This document shows, in pieces, positions 43,613 to 52,757 of a stretch of DNA of 64,000 nucleotides. The position numbers and the translations under genes are program-made. Position 1 is the stretch's first letter; each line of letters opens with the position of its first letter. Source of the DNA: Pseudomonadota bacterium (lineage in GTDB: Bacteria; Pseudomonadota; Alphaproteobacteria; Acetobacterales; Acetobacteraceae); contig JAKADX010000006.1 of the NCBI GenBank assembly GCA_021818505.1, positions 62,001 to 126,000 of the forward strand, in the 5' to 3' direction. The notes under the pieces were generated by a model, which searched no databases, was not told the origin of the DNA, and was given only the letters and a program-made list of their open reading frames with translations.

Positions 43613-45463
43613 ATGAGCCAGACCGCCCCCGCCGCCGAGCCCGAGGTCGCCACCGCCGCCCCGCCGCCGAAGGCGGCGCAGCCGCCTGAGGAGCCCCCGC
43701 GGCTGGGCCTGCTGCGGCTGTGCGGCTTGGCGCTCGGCGTCGGAGTGGTCGGCGGGTTCGGGGCGGTCGTGTTCCGCGACCTGATCGGACTCGTGCACAA
43801 CCTACTGTTCACTGGGCGTCTGGCCCTGGCCTACGATTCCAGCCTGTTCACTCCGCCACCGCCTTGGGGCGTGTTCGTGATTCTGGTGCCGGTGATCGGC
43901 GGCATGGGCGTCACCTGGCTGGTCACGACCTTCGCCCCCGAGGCCAAGGGGCATGGCGTGCCGGAAGTGATGGACGCGATCTATTACAACCGCGGCGTGA
44001 TCCGCCCGGTGGTGGCCGTGGTGAAGTCGCTGGCCTCGGCGCTGTCGATCGGCAGTGGAGCCGCGGTCGGGCGGGAAGGCCCGATCATCCAGATCGGCTC
44101 GGCCTTCGGATCGACGCTGGGACAGATCGTGCCGATGCCGAGCAGCGAGCGCATTACCCTGGTCGCGGCCGGAGCCGGCGCGGGCATCGCCGCGACCTTC
44201 AACACGCCGATCGGCGGCGTGCTGTTCGCCACCGAGCTGATGCTGCCGGAGATCAGCGCCAACACCTTCATGCCGGTCGCGATCGCCACCGGCACCGCGA
44301 CCGTGATCGGCCGTATCTTCTTCGGCGACGCACCAGCGTTCTCAGTGCCCGCCGATCTGGCGGTGATGCCGCCGGCGGCCGGGGCAGGCATCGCGCTGCT
44401 GCTTCTCTACGCGCTGCTCGGCGCCATCATCGCGGTCGCTGCGACCGGCTTCATCCGCGGGCTGCACTGGGCGGAGGACGCGTTCGACCTGATCCGCAAT
44501 CCTTATCTGCGCCATGGGGGCGGGATGCTGCTGGTCGGCATTCTCCTCTACGCTCTGCTGCGCTTCGGCGGGCATTATTATGTCGAAGGCGTCGGCTACG
44601 CGACCATCCAGGCAACGCTCAACGGTCAGCTCACCGCGCCGGCCTTCCTCGTGCTGCTCTATGTCTGCAAGCTGGCGGCGACGACGACGAGTCTCGGCTC
44701 CGGTTCCTCGGGCGGCATCTTCTCCCCCTCGCTGTTCATGGGCGCGACGCTTGGCGCGGCCTTCGCCGGAGCCGTCGGCGCGGTCCTGCCGGGGCTGGCG
44801 GTCAACCCGGCGGCTTTCGCGATGATCGGCATGGGCGCGATGGTCGGCAGCGGTACCGGCGCGGCGATGACCGCGGTGACGATGATCTTCGAGATGACGC
44901 GCGACTACGACATCGTGCTGCCGCTGATCCTGTCGGTCGCAGTTGCGCTGGGCGTGCGCCGGCGGCTGTCGCGGGAGAACATTTACACGATGAAGCTGGT
45001 GCGCCGCGGCCATGCAATCCCCAAGGCGCTGCACGCCAACATGTTCCTGGTGCGCAAGGCCGCCGACGTGATGGCCCGCGACGTGCTGGTGCTGGACGAG
45101 GCGACGACCTTCGCCGCGTTCCTTCAGATGGCGGCCGCGGTCGGCGGATTGCGGCACGTCATAGTGACGCGCGACGGCGACATCGTCGGCGCGCTGCGCG
45201 TCAACACCGATCTGCGCCGGGCGATCGGGGCGGCGGGCAGCGACGTGCGGCTGGGCGAGCTTGTGGGCAGCCGGTTCGTCACCGTGCCGGGCTCGGCGGC
45301 AATGTTCGACGTGATCGCGACGATGTGGCGCAGCGGCGCGACAATGGCTGTGGTGGTAGGTCCAAAGCCGGACGGCGGACGGCGGCCGGTGGTCGGGGTC
45401 GTCACCAAGGAACACGTCGCCGACGCGGTGGCGGCGAGCATCCGGCTCTATCTGCCGGGCTGA
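43613..45463 (+). CDS. CLC family chloride channel/transporter with C-terminal CBS domains
   Basis: A 616-residue membrane protein: Pro/Ala-rich N-terminus, about 18 CLC helices (residues 30-460) and two CBS domains (about 480-615). Selectivity-filter motifs: KGHGVPEV (GSGIP equivalent), SGAAVGREGP with the gating Glu at E155, and SSGGIFSPSLFMGA. The position matching the proton-glutamate E203 of E. coli ClcA appears to be Leu: LFATELM has E208 then L209 where ClcA has E202-E203. This favours a passive channel over a proton antiporter. A palindrome follows the stop codon. Confidence 0.88.
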   Translation: MSQTAPAAEPEVATAAPPPKAAQPPEEPPRLGLLRLCGLALGVGVVGGFGAVVFRDLIGLVHNLLFTGRLALAYDSSLFTPPPPWGVFVILVPVIGGMGVTWLVTTFAPEAKGHGVPEVMDAIYYNRGVIRPVVAVVKSLASALSIGSGAAVGREGPIIQIGSAFGSTLGQIVPMPSSERITLVAAGAGAGIAATFNTPIGGVLFATELMLPEISANTFMPVAIATGTATVIGRIFFGDAPAFSVPADLAVMPPAAGAGIALLLLYALLGAIIAVAATGFIRGLHWAEDAFDLIRNPYLRHGGGMLLVGILLYALLRFGGHYYVEGVGYATIQATLNGQLTAPAFLVLLYVCKLAATTTSLGSGSSGGIFSPSLFMGATLGAAFAGAVGAVLPGLAVNPAAFAMIGMGAMVGSGTGAAMTAVTMIFEMTRDYDIVLPLILSVAVALGVRRRLSRENIYTMKLVRRGHAIPKALHANMFLVRKAADVMARDVLVLDEATTFAAFLQMAAAVGGLRHVIVTRDGDIVGALRVNTDLRRAIGAAGSDVRLGELVGSRFVTVPGSAAMFDVIATMWRSGATMAVVVGPKPDGGRRPVVGVVTKEHVADAVAASIRLYLPG

Positions 45464-45465
45464 CT

Positions 45466-45483
45466 CTCCCGCCGCGGCGGGAG
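45466..45483. terminator. Palindromic hairpin after the CLC gene
   Basis: CTCCCGCCG-CGGCGGGAG is a perfect 18-base palindrome three bases after the stop codon. It resembles the CTCTCCCGC/GCGGGAGAG repeat family and could act as a transcript end or mRNA stabiliser. Confidence 0.5.
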
Positions 45484-45582
45484 GAACCGCCAACAATGTC
45501 CGCGTGAATGTCACTTGCGGACTGTGCCAAACTTGCCGGCCGCAGCCGTATCGGGAAGGCCTGTGTCGAGGGAGGGACCACC

Positions 45583-46062
45583 ATGCCGATGCAGCTTGAG
45601 GGAAGTTGTCGCTGTGGGGCGATCCGGTTCGCGGTGGCGAGCCACACGCCCTACCCCTATCAGCTTTGCTATTGCTCGGTCTGCCGCAAGACCGCGGGCG
45701 GCGGCGGCTATGCGATCAATCTCGGCGCCGACACTGCGACGCTCGCCGTGCGCGGGCGGATCAGAACAGGGGTGTTCCATGCCGAGATCGATGGCGAGCG
45801 CAGCAACGCCCAGCGGCATTTCTGCCCGCGCTGCGCAACCGCGCTCTGGCTCTACGACGACCGTTGGCCGGAGCTTGTGCACCCGTTCGCCTCCGCGATC
45901 GACACCGCGCTGCCGCGCCCGCCCTCGCGCGTGCATCTGATGCTGGGCTCAAAGGCGCCTTGGGTCGTGCCGGCGGTCGGGCCGGACGATTTGTGCTTCG
46001 ACGAGTACCCCGAGCAGTCGATCGCGGAATGGCACCGCAGCCACGGGTTATGGATCGACTGA
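45583..46062 (+). CDS. GFA family (glutathione-dependent formaldehyde-activating-like) protein
   Basis: A 159-residue zinc protein with GGAGGG before the ATG. The zinc ligands follow the GFA pattern: EGSCRCGAIRF, then YCSVCRKTAGG, and a third set in RHFCPRCATALWLYD. The family includes enzymes binding glutathione adducts, but most members have no demonstrated activity and the formaldehyde role is disputed. It stands alone. Confidence 0.85.
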   Translation: MPMQLEGSCRCGAIRFAVASHTPYPYQLCYCSVCRKTAGGGGYAINLGADTATLAVRGRIRTGVFHAEIDGERSNAQRHFCPRCATALWLYDDRWPELVHPFASAIDTALPRPPSRVHLMLGSKAPWVVPAVGPDDLCFDEYPEQSIAEWHRSHGLWID

Positions 46063-46110
46063 CTGAGCACCCCCCTGGATCGTGCGTCCGCGCGCCGATA
46101 GGCTGCGCTC

Positions 46111-46746
46111 ATGCCTGTCCCCGCGCCGCTGCCGCCGCACCCGGATACCGTGGTGGAATCCGACGAAACCGTCTGGCAGGGACGGTTTCCGTTGCAGCGC
46201 ATCCGCTTTCGCCATCGTCGTTTCGACGGGCGCATGTCCGGGCTGCGCACCTGGGAACTCTGGCGCCGCGGCCGCGCCGCGGCGCTGCTGCCCTACGACC
46301 CGCGGGCCGATCTGGTCGTGCTGATCGAGCAGTTCCGCTTGCCGGCACTGGCCGCCGGGGTCGATCCGGTGCTGGTCGAGGTCCCTGCCGGCCTGTGCGA
46401 TCCGGGCGAGACGCCGGAGGCGACGCTGTTGCGCGAGGCGCAGGAGGAAATGGCGATCACACCGCGCCGCCTCGCCCGTGTCGGAGACTTCCTGCTCACC
46501 GCCGGCGGCAGCGATGAGAACGTGGCCCTTTATGTCGGCGAGGTCACTGCCCCGCCGGCCGGCCCGGATGGGCTGGTGGGCACCGCGGGACTCGACCATG
46601 AGGACGAGGACATTCGCGTGCGTGTCTGGCCTGCCGGGGATGCGATCGCCGCCGCCATCGCCGGCCGGTTCGCCAACTCGGTCACCGCGATCGCGCTGCT
46701 CTGGCTCGGTCTGCGCCGCGAGCACCTGCGACAGGAGTGGACATGA
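46111..46746 (+). CDS. Nudix hydrolase, ADP-ribose pyrophosphatase-like
   Basis: A 211-residue protein. The Nudix box is at about 113-135: GLCDPGETPEATLLREAQEEMAI, which matches G-x5-E-x7-R-E-U-x-E-E-x-G-U except that the final Gly is Ala. The upstream LIEQFRLP and following FLLTAGGSDEN fit ADP-ribose/nucleoside diphosphate sugar hydrolases. It overlaps the AlaX gene by four bases. A role in nucleotide clean-up is likely. The pairing with AlaX and a sulfurtransferase suggests a small quality-control operon. Confidence 0.82.
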   Translation: MPVPAPLPPHPDTVVESDETVWQGRFPLQRIRFRHRRFDGRMSGLRTWELWRRGRAAALLPYDPRADLVVLIEQFRLPALAAGVDPVLVEVPAGLCDPGETPEATLLREAQEEMAITPRRLARVGDFLLTAGGSDENVALYVGEVTAPPAGPDGLVGTAGLDHEDEDIRVRVWPAGDAIAAAIAGRFANSVTAIALLWLGLRREHLRQEWT

Positions 46747-47471
46747 CAGAACGCCTGTTCGTGGCCGACCCGATGCTGCGCGAGGCCAGCGCCACGGTGC
46801 TTGCCAGCGGGCCCGAGGGCGTCGTTCTCGACCGCACGCCGTTCTATGCCCGCGCCGGCGGCCAGCCGGGCGATGCCGGCGTGCTGCGCTGGGACGGTGG
46901 CGAGATGACGGTTGTCGAGACGCTGAAGGGCGAGGGCGAGGCGATCCGTCACATGCCGTCGGACGCCGCGCCGCTGCCGCCGCCGGGCGCGCGGGTCATC
47001 GCCACCCTCGACTGGCCGCGGCGCTGGGCACATATGCGGATGCACACGGCGCTGCACCTGCTCTGTGCGGTGCTGCCGGGTGCCGCGGTGACCGGCGGGC
47101 AGGTCGGCGCCGACCGCTCGCGGCTCGATTTCGACCTGCCCGACCCGCCCGCCAGGGAAGCGATCGAGGCCGGGCTCAACGCACTGATCGCAGCCGATTA
47201 TCCCGTGACCGCGGCATGGGTGGACGAAAGCGTGCTCGACGAGAGTCCGGCTCTGGTCCGTACCCTCTCGGTGAAGCCGCCGCGCGGCACCGGCCGGCTT
47301 CGACTGCTCCGCATCGGCACGGACGATGCGCCGATCGACCTGCAGCCGTGCGGCGGCACACATGTCGCCCACACCGGCGCGATCGGGCCGGTGCGTGTGC
47401 TGAAAATGGAAAGCAAGGGGCGACAGAACCGACGTATCGTGGTGGCACTGGCGGAGGCAGCGCAGGCATGA
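46743..47471 (+). CDS. AlaX-type alanyl-tRNA editing protein
   Basis: A 242-residue free-standing editing domain that hydrolyses serine or glycine mischarged on tRNA-Ala. Zinc/active-site motifs: HTALHLL (HxxxH, near 101-107) and the C-terminal CGGTHVAHTG (CxxxH). The N-terminal beta-barrel has TPFYARAGGQPGDAGVL as in AlaRS editing domains. The ATG at 46743 overlaps the Nudix stop (ATGA) and its own stop overlaps the sulfurtransferase start, so the three genes are translationally coupled. Confidence 0.9.
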   Translation: MTERLFVADPMLREASATVLASGPEGVVLDRTPFYARAGGQPGDAGVLRWDGGEMTVVETLKGEGEAIRHMPSDAAPLPPPGARVIATLDWPRRWAHMRMHTALHLLCAVLPGAAVTGGQVGADRSRLDFDLPDPPAREAIEAGLNALIAADYPVTAAWVDESVLDESPALVRTLSVKPPRGTGRLRLLRIGTDDAPIDLQPCGGTHVAHTGAIGPVRVLKMESKGRQNRRIVVALAEAAQA

Positions 47472-48307
47472 GCGACCCGCTGGTTTCGACCGCCTGGCTC
47501 GAACAGCATCTCGGCGATCCCGACCTGATCGTGCTGGATGCGACCTATTACCTGCCGAACGAGGGGCGGGACGCGCGGGCGGAATTCGGCGCCGCCCATA
47601 TCTCCGGGGCCCGGTTCTTCGACATCGACGCGATCGCCGATGACGCGACCGACCTGCCCCACATGGTCCCCTCGCCGGGCCGCTTCGCGCAACTCGTCGG
47701 CGCGCTCGGCATCGGCAACGAAAAGCGTCTCGTGTTCTACGACCAGCGCGGCATCTTCTCCGCCCCGCGCGGCTGGTGGCTGATGGGACTGTTCGGGCAT
47801 GACGACGCCGCTGTGCTCGACGGCGGGCTGCCGAAGTGGCGGGCCGAGAACCGGGCTATCGAGCAGGGGGCGCCGCCGCCACCCGCGCCGGCGGCCTTCC
47901 GCCCGGCATTCCGCGCCGCCCGGCTGCGCGGCATCGGCGACCTGCTCGCCAATCTCGACTCGCAGGCGGAACTGGTGCTTGACGCCCGCGCGGCCGCCCG
48001 CTTCCGCGCCGAGGCGCCGGAGCCGCGCGCCGGCCTGCGCGGCGGCCACATCCCCGGCTCCGCCAGCCTGCCCTTCGCCGAGCTTCTCGCCGGCGATGGC
48101 ACCATGCTGCCGCCGCCCGCGCTGCGTGCCCGATTCGCCGCCGCCGGGGCCGATGGCGAGCGGCCGGTTATCACCAGTTGCGGCTCGGGTGTCAGTGCAG
48201 CGGTACTGACGCTGGCGCGCGCCCGCGCCGGCCTGCCGATCGGTGCGCTCTATGACGGATCCTGGGCAGAATGGGGCGGACGGAGCGACACACCGGTCGC
48301 CCGCTGA
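47468..48307 (+). CDS. sseA: 3-mercaptopyruvate/thiosulfate sulfurtransferase
   Basis: A 279-residue protein of two rhodanese domains. The N-terminal domain is inactive (VLDATYYLPNEGRDARAEF, HISGARFFDIDAIAD, VFYDQRGIFSAPRGWW). The C-terminal one holds the active Cys in ITSCGSGVSAAVL; the loop CGSGVSA fits 3-mercaptopyruvate sulfurtransferases (CGSGVTA) better than thiosulfate-specific ones (CRxGxT). Last of the Nudix-AlaX-SseA run, overlapping AlaX by four bases. It supplies persulfide sulfur from cysteine breakdown. Confidence 0.9.
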   Translation: MSDPLVSTAWLEQHLGDPDLIVLDATYYLPNEGRDARAEFGAAHISGARFFDIDAIADDATDLPHMVPSPGRFAQLVGALGIGNEKRLVFYDQRGIFSAPRGWWLMGLFGHDDAAVLDGGLPKWRAENRAIEQGAPPPPAPAAFRPAFRAARLRGIGDLLANLDSQAELVLDARAAARFRAEAPEPRAGLRGGHIPGSASLPFAELLAGDGTMLPPPALRARFAAAGADGERPVITSCGSGVSAAVLTLARARAGLPIGALYDGSWAEWGGRSDTPVAR

Positions 48308-48363
48308 AAGCCTCGCGTGAGTGTGAGTGGCGCTGGACGGCACGTCGGCCCCTAGGGTACGCG

Positions 48364-51003
48364 ATGGATGCACAACCGCCGCCTGCGGCTTCGGATACCG
48401 CGCCGGCGGAGTTTTTGGCCGGCGGGGGGGAAATGGGTGCGCTGATGCGCGCCCACGACTGGAGCCGCTCACCCCTCGGACCACCCCGGGACTGGCCTGA
48501 TGCGCTCAGGACCGCGGTCAGCCTGTGCCTGAACTCACACTTCCCGATCCTGCTCTGGTGGGGACCGGAGCTGGTGACACTCTACAACGACGCATGGTGC
48601 CCGGCAGCCGGCTCGCGCAAGCATCCGCGCGGGCTGGGCCGGCCGGGAATCGAGTCATGGCCCGAGGTCTGGGACACGATCGGCCCGCAGCTCGAAGGCG
48701 TGATGCGCGACGGCATCGCCACCTGGTCGAAGGATGTCCCCTTGCTCCTCGACCGCCATGGCTATTTGGAGGAAACGTTCTTCACCTACGCGTGCAGCCC
48801 GATCAGGCACGCGGACGGACGGATCGGCGGAGTGTTCACGCCGGTCTGCGAGACCACCGGGCACGTCATCGGCGCGCGCCGGCTGGAAGTGCTGCGCAGG
48901 CTCGGCGAGCGTGCAGCGGGGCACGACAGCGTCGCCGGTACCTGTCGCGCCATCGACGCAGTGCTCGCCGGGCAGCCGGACACGCTAGCCTCGCTGATCT
49001 ACCTCCGCGACGGCAACGGACGCGCGCGGCTGATGTCCGCTCCCGCCCACGGCGTGCCCGCCGAGGTGGAAATAGCCGGCGACGACGACTGGGCCATCGC
49101 CGCCACCATCCGCAGCGACAGTCTGACCCTTCTCGATGACCCGCCCGCCAGCTTCGGCGCGCTGCTACCGCAAGGCACGTGGCCGGAGCGGCACGCGCGT
49201 GCAGCCGTGCTGCCGATTGCGGCTCAGGACCGCGACGACATCACCGACGGCGCGCTCTTGATCGGCCTCAACCCGCGGCGGCAGTTGGACGATGATTATT
49301 TGGGCTTCCTCCGCCGGGTCGCCGGTCATGCCGCCATCGCCATCGCCGCCGCTGCCGCGCAGCGGGCGCGGACCGACGAGTTGCAGGAGGTGCTGGACGC
49401 GGTACCGACGGCGGTGTGGGTGACGCGGGACCCGCAGGCTCGCGTAGCCTGGGCGAACCGCCAGGCGGCCGAGTTGCTGCGGCTGGAGGGCAGCGGCATT
49501 TACACGCTGGGTAACCGCAAGGGCCTCGGCTACACGGTGCTGCGTGACGGCATCGAGGCGCCGCGCGAAGTCCTGCCCTTTGCCCGTGCGGTGCGCGGCG
49601 AGGAGACGGCGCCGGAGGAGCTTGTGGTACGGTTCAACGACGGGACCGAACGCCACGTCGTGACCCAGGCCCGTCCGCTGCGCGACGCGCGCGGCATTCA
49701 GAACGGCGCGGTGATGGCGGTGGTGGACATCACCGAGCGCAAGCTGGCGCAGGCGGCGCTACAGGAAGCCAATGCAACCCTGGAGGCCCGTGTCGCGGAC
49801 CGCACCGCGGCGCTGGAAGCGACCATCAAGGAACTGCGCGCGCAGATGGAGGAGCGCGAGCGCATGGAGGCGACGCTGCGCCAGATGCAGCGGCTTGAAG
49901 CGATCGGCCAGCTCACCGCCGGCGTCGCACACGACTTCAACAATCTGCTGACGGTGATCCTGGGAAACATCGAGTTCCTGGAGCGCGACCTGACCGGACC
50001 GCCGGCGCGGCGGCTGGCGACGCTGCGCGCGGCAGCGGAGCGCGGCGCCAGCCTGACCGGCCAGTTGCTAGCCTTCGCGCGGCGCCAGCAGTTGCAGCCC
50101 CGGCCGGTCGATCTGAACCAGATCGTCACCGGGATGGCGGACCTGCTGCGCACCAGCGTCGGCGGCACGGTCAGGATCCAGACCGACCTGCTCCGCTCAC
50201 TATGGCCGGCGATGGTGGATCAGCCGCAGATGGAACTGGTGATCCTGAACCTGGCGCTGAACGCACGCGACGCGATGGCGGACGGCGGCACGCTGACCAT
50301 CGCGACTGCCAATACGCGGCTCGAAGCGCCGGAGCGGCCCGAGCAGCCGCCGGCTGGCGACTATGTCACGTTGCGCGTCAGCGATACCGGCACGGGGATG
50401 GATCAAGAGGTGCTGGACCGCGCCTTCGAGCCGTTCTTCACCACCAAGCCGGCAGGCAAGGGCTCCGGGCTGGGATTGGCGCAGGTCTATGGGTTCGCGC
50501 AGCAATCCGGGGGCGACGTGATGATCGCGAGCCGCACCGGGGAGGGAACGACGGTCACCGTGCATCTGCCGCGTGCCCCGGCGCTGGCGGCCGTCAGCTT
50601 TCCAGGATCGGCGGGCCCGCGCTGGCGGGCGCGCATCCTGCTTGCCGATGACGATGAAGCGGTGCGCGAGGTGACCGCCGCGATGTTGGAGGAAGCTGGC
50701 TATGCCGTAGTGCGGGCCGGCGGCGCACCGGCCGCGCTGGCCGTCCTCGACGGTGGAGCGGCGGTGGACCTGCTGGTGGCGGACTTCGTCATGCCCGGCA
50801 TGAACGGCCTGCAACTGGCGCGCGCGGCGCGGGAACGGCGACGCGGGCTGCCGGTGCTGTTCGTCACCGGCTACGCGGCGACGACCCTGCTGGCCGACAT
50901 CGCCGACGCCGCGGTGCTGCGCAAGCCGTTCCACAGCGACGACCTGCAGCGCAACGTGGCCGCCCTCCTGCATGCGCGCCACGCGGGGCGGGTCACCGGT
51001 TAG
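48364..51003 (+). CDS. Hybrid sensor histidine kinase (PAS-GAF-PAS-HisKA-HATPase-receiver)
   Basis: An 879-residue soluble protein with no membrane helix. Order: PAS-like domain (about 35-175; WGPELVTLYNDAW), GAF-like region (about 180-340), a second PAS (about 345-460; LQEVLDAVPTAVWVTRDPQ), coiled coil, HisKA with H523 in AGVAHDFNNLLTVILGN, HATPase with NLALNARDAMADGG, DTGTGM, FEPFFTTK and GSGLGLAQVYGF, then a receiver (about 755-870) with LLADDDE, phospho-acceptor D807 in VADFVMPGMNG and KPF. The signal is cytoplasmic, possibly redox or light via PAS. No cognate regulator gene is adjacent. The start at 48364 has a weak ribosome site. Confidence 0.88.
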   Translation: MDAQPPPAASDTAPAEFLAGGGEMGALMRAHDWSRSPLGPPRDWPDALRTAVSLCLNSHFPILLWWGPELVTLYNDAWCPAAGSRKHPRGLGRPGIESWPEVWDTIGPQLEGVMRDGIATWSKDVPLLLDRHGYLEETFFTYACSPIRHADGRIGGVFTPVCETTGHVIGARRLEVLRRLGERAAGHDSVAGTCRAIDAVLAGQPDTLASLIYLRDGNGRARLMSAPAHGVPAEVEIAGDDDWAIAATIRSDSLTLLDDPPASFGALLPQGTWPERHARAAVLPIAAQDRDDITDGALLIGLNPRRQLDDDYLGFLRRVAGHAAIAIAAAAAQRARTDELQEVLDAVPTAVWVTRDPQARVAWANRQAAELLRLEGSGIYTLGNRKGLGYTVLRDGIEAPREVLPFARAVRGEETAPEELVVRFNDGTERHVVTQARPLRDARGIQNGAVMAVVDITERKLAQAALQEANATLEARVADRTAALEATIKELRAQMEERERMEATLRQMQRLEAIGQLTAGVAHDFNNLLTVILGNIEFLERDLTGPPARRLATLRAAAERGASLTGQLLAFARRQQLQPRPVDLNQIVTGMADLLRTSVGGTVRIQTDLLRSLWPAMVDQPQMELVILNLALNARDAMADGGTLTIATANTRLEAPERPEQPPAGDYVTLRVSDTGTGMDQEVLDRAFEPFFTTKPAGKGSGLGLAQVYGFAQQSGGDVMIASRTGEGTTVTVHLPRAPALAAVSFPGSAGPRWRARILLADDDEAVREVTAAMLEEAGYAVVRAGGAPAALAVLDGGAAVDLLVADFVMPGMNGLQLARAARERRRGLPVLFVTGYAATTLLADIADAAVLRKPFHSDDLQRNVAALLHARHAGRVTG

Positions 51004-51062
51004 CCTTGCCAAGCTGCGCGCGAGCCGGTTGAACAGCGCACGAGCCGCAGGGACCATCACCC

Positions 51063-52304
51063 ATGCCGAACGACGCCGCGACACCGCCATCGCGCCCGGA
51101 TCGCCTGCATCACGACTGGCACACCCGCCTCTCCCACGCCGGCCGCGCTGGCACCCACGCGCACGGCTTCGTCAACCCCGCGGTGCATCGCGGCTCGACC
51201 GTGCTGTGCCCGGACATCGCGACGCGCCAGGCCGGCGGCGCAAAGCGGCTGCAGCAGGCGCTGGTCTATGGCACGCTCGGCACGCCGACCCACTGGCCGC
51301 TGGAGGACGTGATCGCCGAGATCGAGGGCGGCACGCGTTGCCAGGTCGTCAGCACGGGGGTGGCCGCCTTCACGGTGCCGCTGCTCGCCTTTCTCGCAAC
51401 CGGCGACCATCTGCTCATGCCGGATTCGGTCTATGGCCCGGCGCGCCAGTTCGCCGACCATTTCCTGACGCGCATGAACGTCGCGACCACGTACTACGAC
51501 CCGATGCTCGATGCCGCCGGATTGCGCGCGTTGCTGCGGCCGAACACGAAGGTGCTGTACCTGGAAAGCCCGGGCAGCCATACTTTCGAGGTGCAGGACG
51601 TGCCGGCACTCGCCGCCGTGGCGCGCGCGCACGGCGCCAAGGTCATGATCGACAATACCTGGGGTCTGCATTTCTTCCAGCCGTTCGCGCACGGTGTGGA
51701 CGTGTCGATCCAGGCTCTGACGAAATACGCCGCGGGGCACTCCGACCTTGTGCTCGGCGCCGTCGTCACCAACGGTGACGCGGAGTGGGAGCGTGTGCGA
51801 TCGACCACGCTCCTGCTCGGACAGCACGCAAGCCCCGACGACTGCTGGCTGGCGCTGCGCGGCACCCGGACGCTGGCGGTGCGGCTGGACCGGCAGATGC
51901 AGTCAGGGCTGACGGTCGCGCGCTGGCTCGCCGCCCGGCCGGAAGTCAAGCAGGTGCTGCACCCTGCCCTGCCCTCGTGCCCTGGCCATGAGTTCTGGCG
52001 CCGCGATTTCTCCGGCGCTTGCAGCCTGTTCGGCGTGGTGTTCCGCCCGGAATTCTCGCGTCCCGCCGTTCATGCGATGGTCGAGAGTCTCGCGTTGTTC
52101 GGCATCGGCGCCTCCTGGGGCGGGTTCGAGAGTCTCGTGCTGCCGACCAACGGCTTCATCACGCGCACGGCCGGGACCGGCGATTTCGGCGGCGAGACGG
52201 TACGCCTGCATATCGGGCTGGAGGAGCCGGCCGACCTGATCGCCGATCTGGAGCGCGGGCTGGGCGTGATGCGCGCCTATGTCGCCCGGGGTGAGGACGC
52301 ATGA
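51063..52304 (+). CDS. metC: Cystathionine beta-lyase (Cys/Met metabolism PLP enzyme)
   Basis: A 413-residue fold-type I PLP enzyme. Motifs: [46 protein letters not shown] and the PLP lysine in [27 protein letters not shown] and SWGGFESL match alphaproteobacterial MetC. It splits cystathionine to homocysteine, pyruvate and ammonia. Its stop overlaps the hisI start by four bases. It follows the hybrid kinase after a 59-base gap. Confidence 0.88.
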   Translation: MPNDAATPPSRPDRLHHDWHTRLSHAGRAGTHAHGFVNPAVHRGSTVLCPDIATRQAGGAKRLQQALVYGTLGTPTHWPLEDVIAEIEGGTRCQVVSTGVAAFTVPLLAFLATGDHLLMPDSVYGPARQFADHFLTRMNVATTYYDPMLDAAGLRALLRPNTKVLYLESPGSHTFEVQDVPALAAVARAHGAKVMIDNTWGLHFFQPFAHGVDVSIQALTKYAAGHSDLVLGAVVTNGDAEWERVRSTTLLLGQHASPDDCWLALRGTRTLAVRLDRQMQSGLTVARWLAARPEVKQVLHPALPSCPGHEFWRRDFSGACSLFGVVFRPEFSRPAVHAMVESLALFGIGASWGGFESLVLPTNGFITRTAGTGDFGGETVRLHIGLEEPADLIADLERGLGVMRAYVARGEDA

Positions 52305-52693
52305 GCGCGGACGCGATCCTGGATGCCATCGGGTTCGATGCGCAGGGGCTGGTGCCAGCCATCGCGCAGCAGTTCGACACGGGCGAAGTGCTCATGCTCG
52401 CCTGGATGAACCGCGACGCGGTACGCGAGACGCTCGGCTCCGGCCAGGCCTGCTATTTCAGCCGCAGCCGTGGCGCGTTGTGGCGCAAGGGCGAGACATC
52501 GGGACAGACACAGCGCCTGATCGAGTTGCGGCTGGACTGCGACGGCGACACGCTGCTGCTGCTGGTGGATCAGCACGGAGTCGCCTGCCACACCGGCCGG
52601 CGCGACTGCTTCTTCCGCGCCGCGCGCGATGGCGAATGGGAAGAGATCGCGGCCCCGGTGGTGGCACCCGAGCGGCTGTACGGCGGCGTGTGA
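52301..52693 (+). CDS. hisI: Phosphoribosyl-AMP cyclohydrolase
   Basis: A 130-residue single-domain enzyme for the third step of histidine synthesis. Motifs: [33 protein letters not shown], and the metal/zinc ligands DCDGD and [11 protein letters not shown]. HisE is not fused. Its only partner is metC, with which it is translationally coupled (ATGA overlap); no other histidine gene is in the window. A REP-like hairpin follows. Confidence 0.94.
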   Translation: MSADAILDAIGFDAQGLVPAIAQQFDTGEVLMLAWMNRDAVRETLGSGQACYFSRSRGALWRKGETSGQTQRLIELRLDCDGDTLLLLVDQHGVACHTGRRDCFFRAARDGEWEEIAAPVVAPERLYGGV

Positions 52694-52694
52694 C

Positions 52695-52757
52695 CCTGAT
52701 CCCGGCCCTCTCCCGCAAGCGGGAGAGGGCGGCCAGCGCAGCGAGCCGCGCGAGGAT
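52695..52757. repeat. REP-like element, CTCTCCCGC hairpin
   Basis: CCCTCTCCCGC-AA-GCGGGAGAGGG lies at about 52707-52731, bounded by CTGATCC near 52698 and its inverse GGATCAG near 52755. It belongs to the same family as 10575-10684 and fills the space between the convergent hisI and degP genes, so it probably also ends transcripts. Confidence 0.75.

Noticed and set aside
44342-45514. 390-codon frame opposite the CLC gene
   Set aside because: His/Arg-rich antisense shadow; the CLC protein with CBS domains is unambiguous on the other strand.
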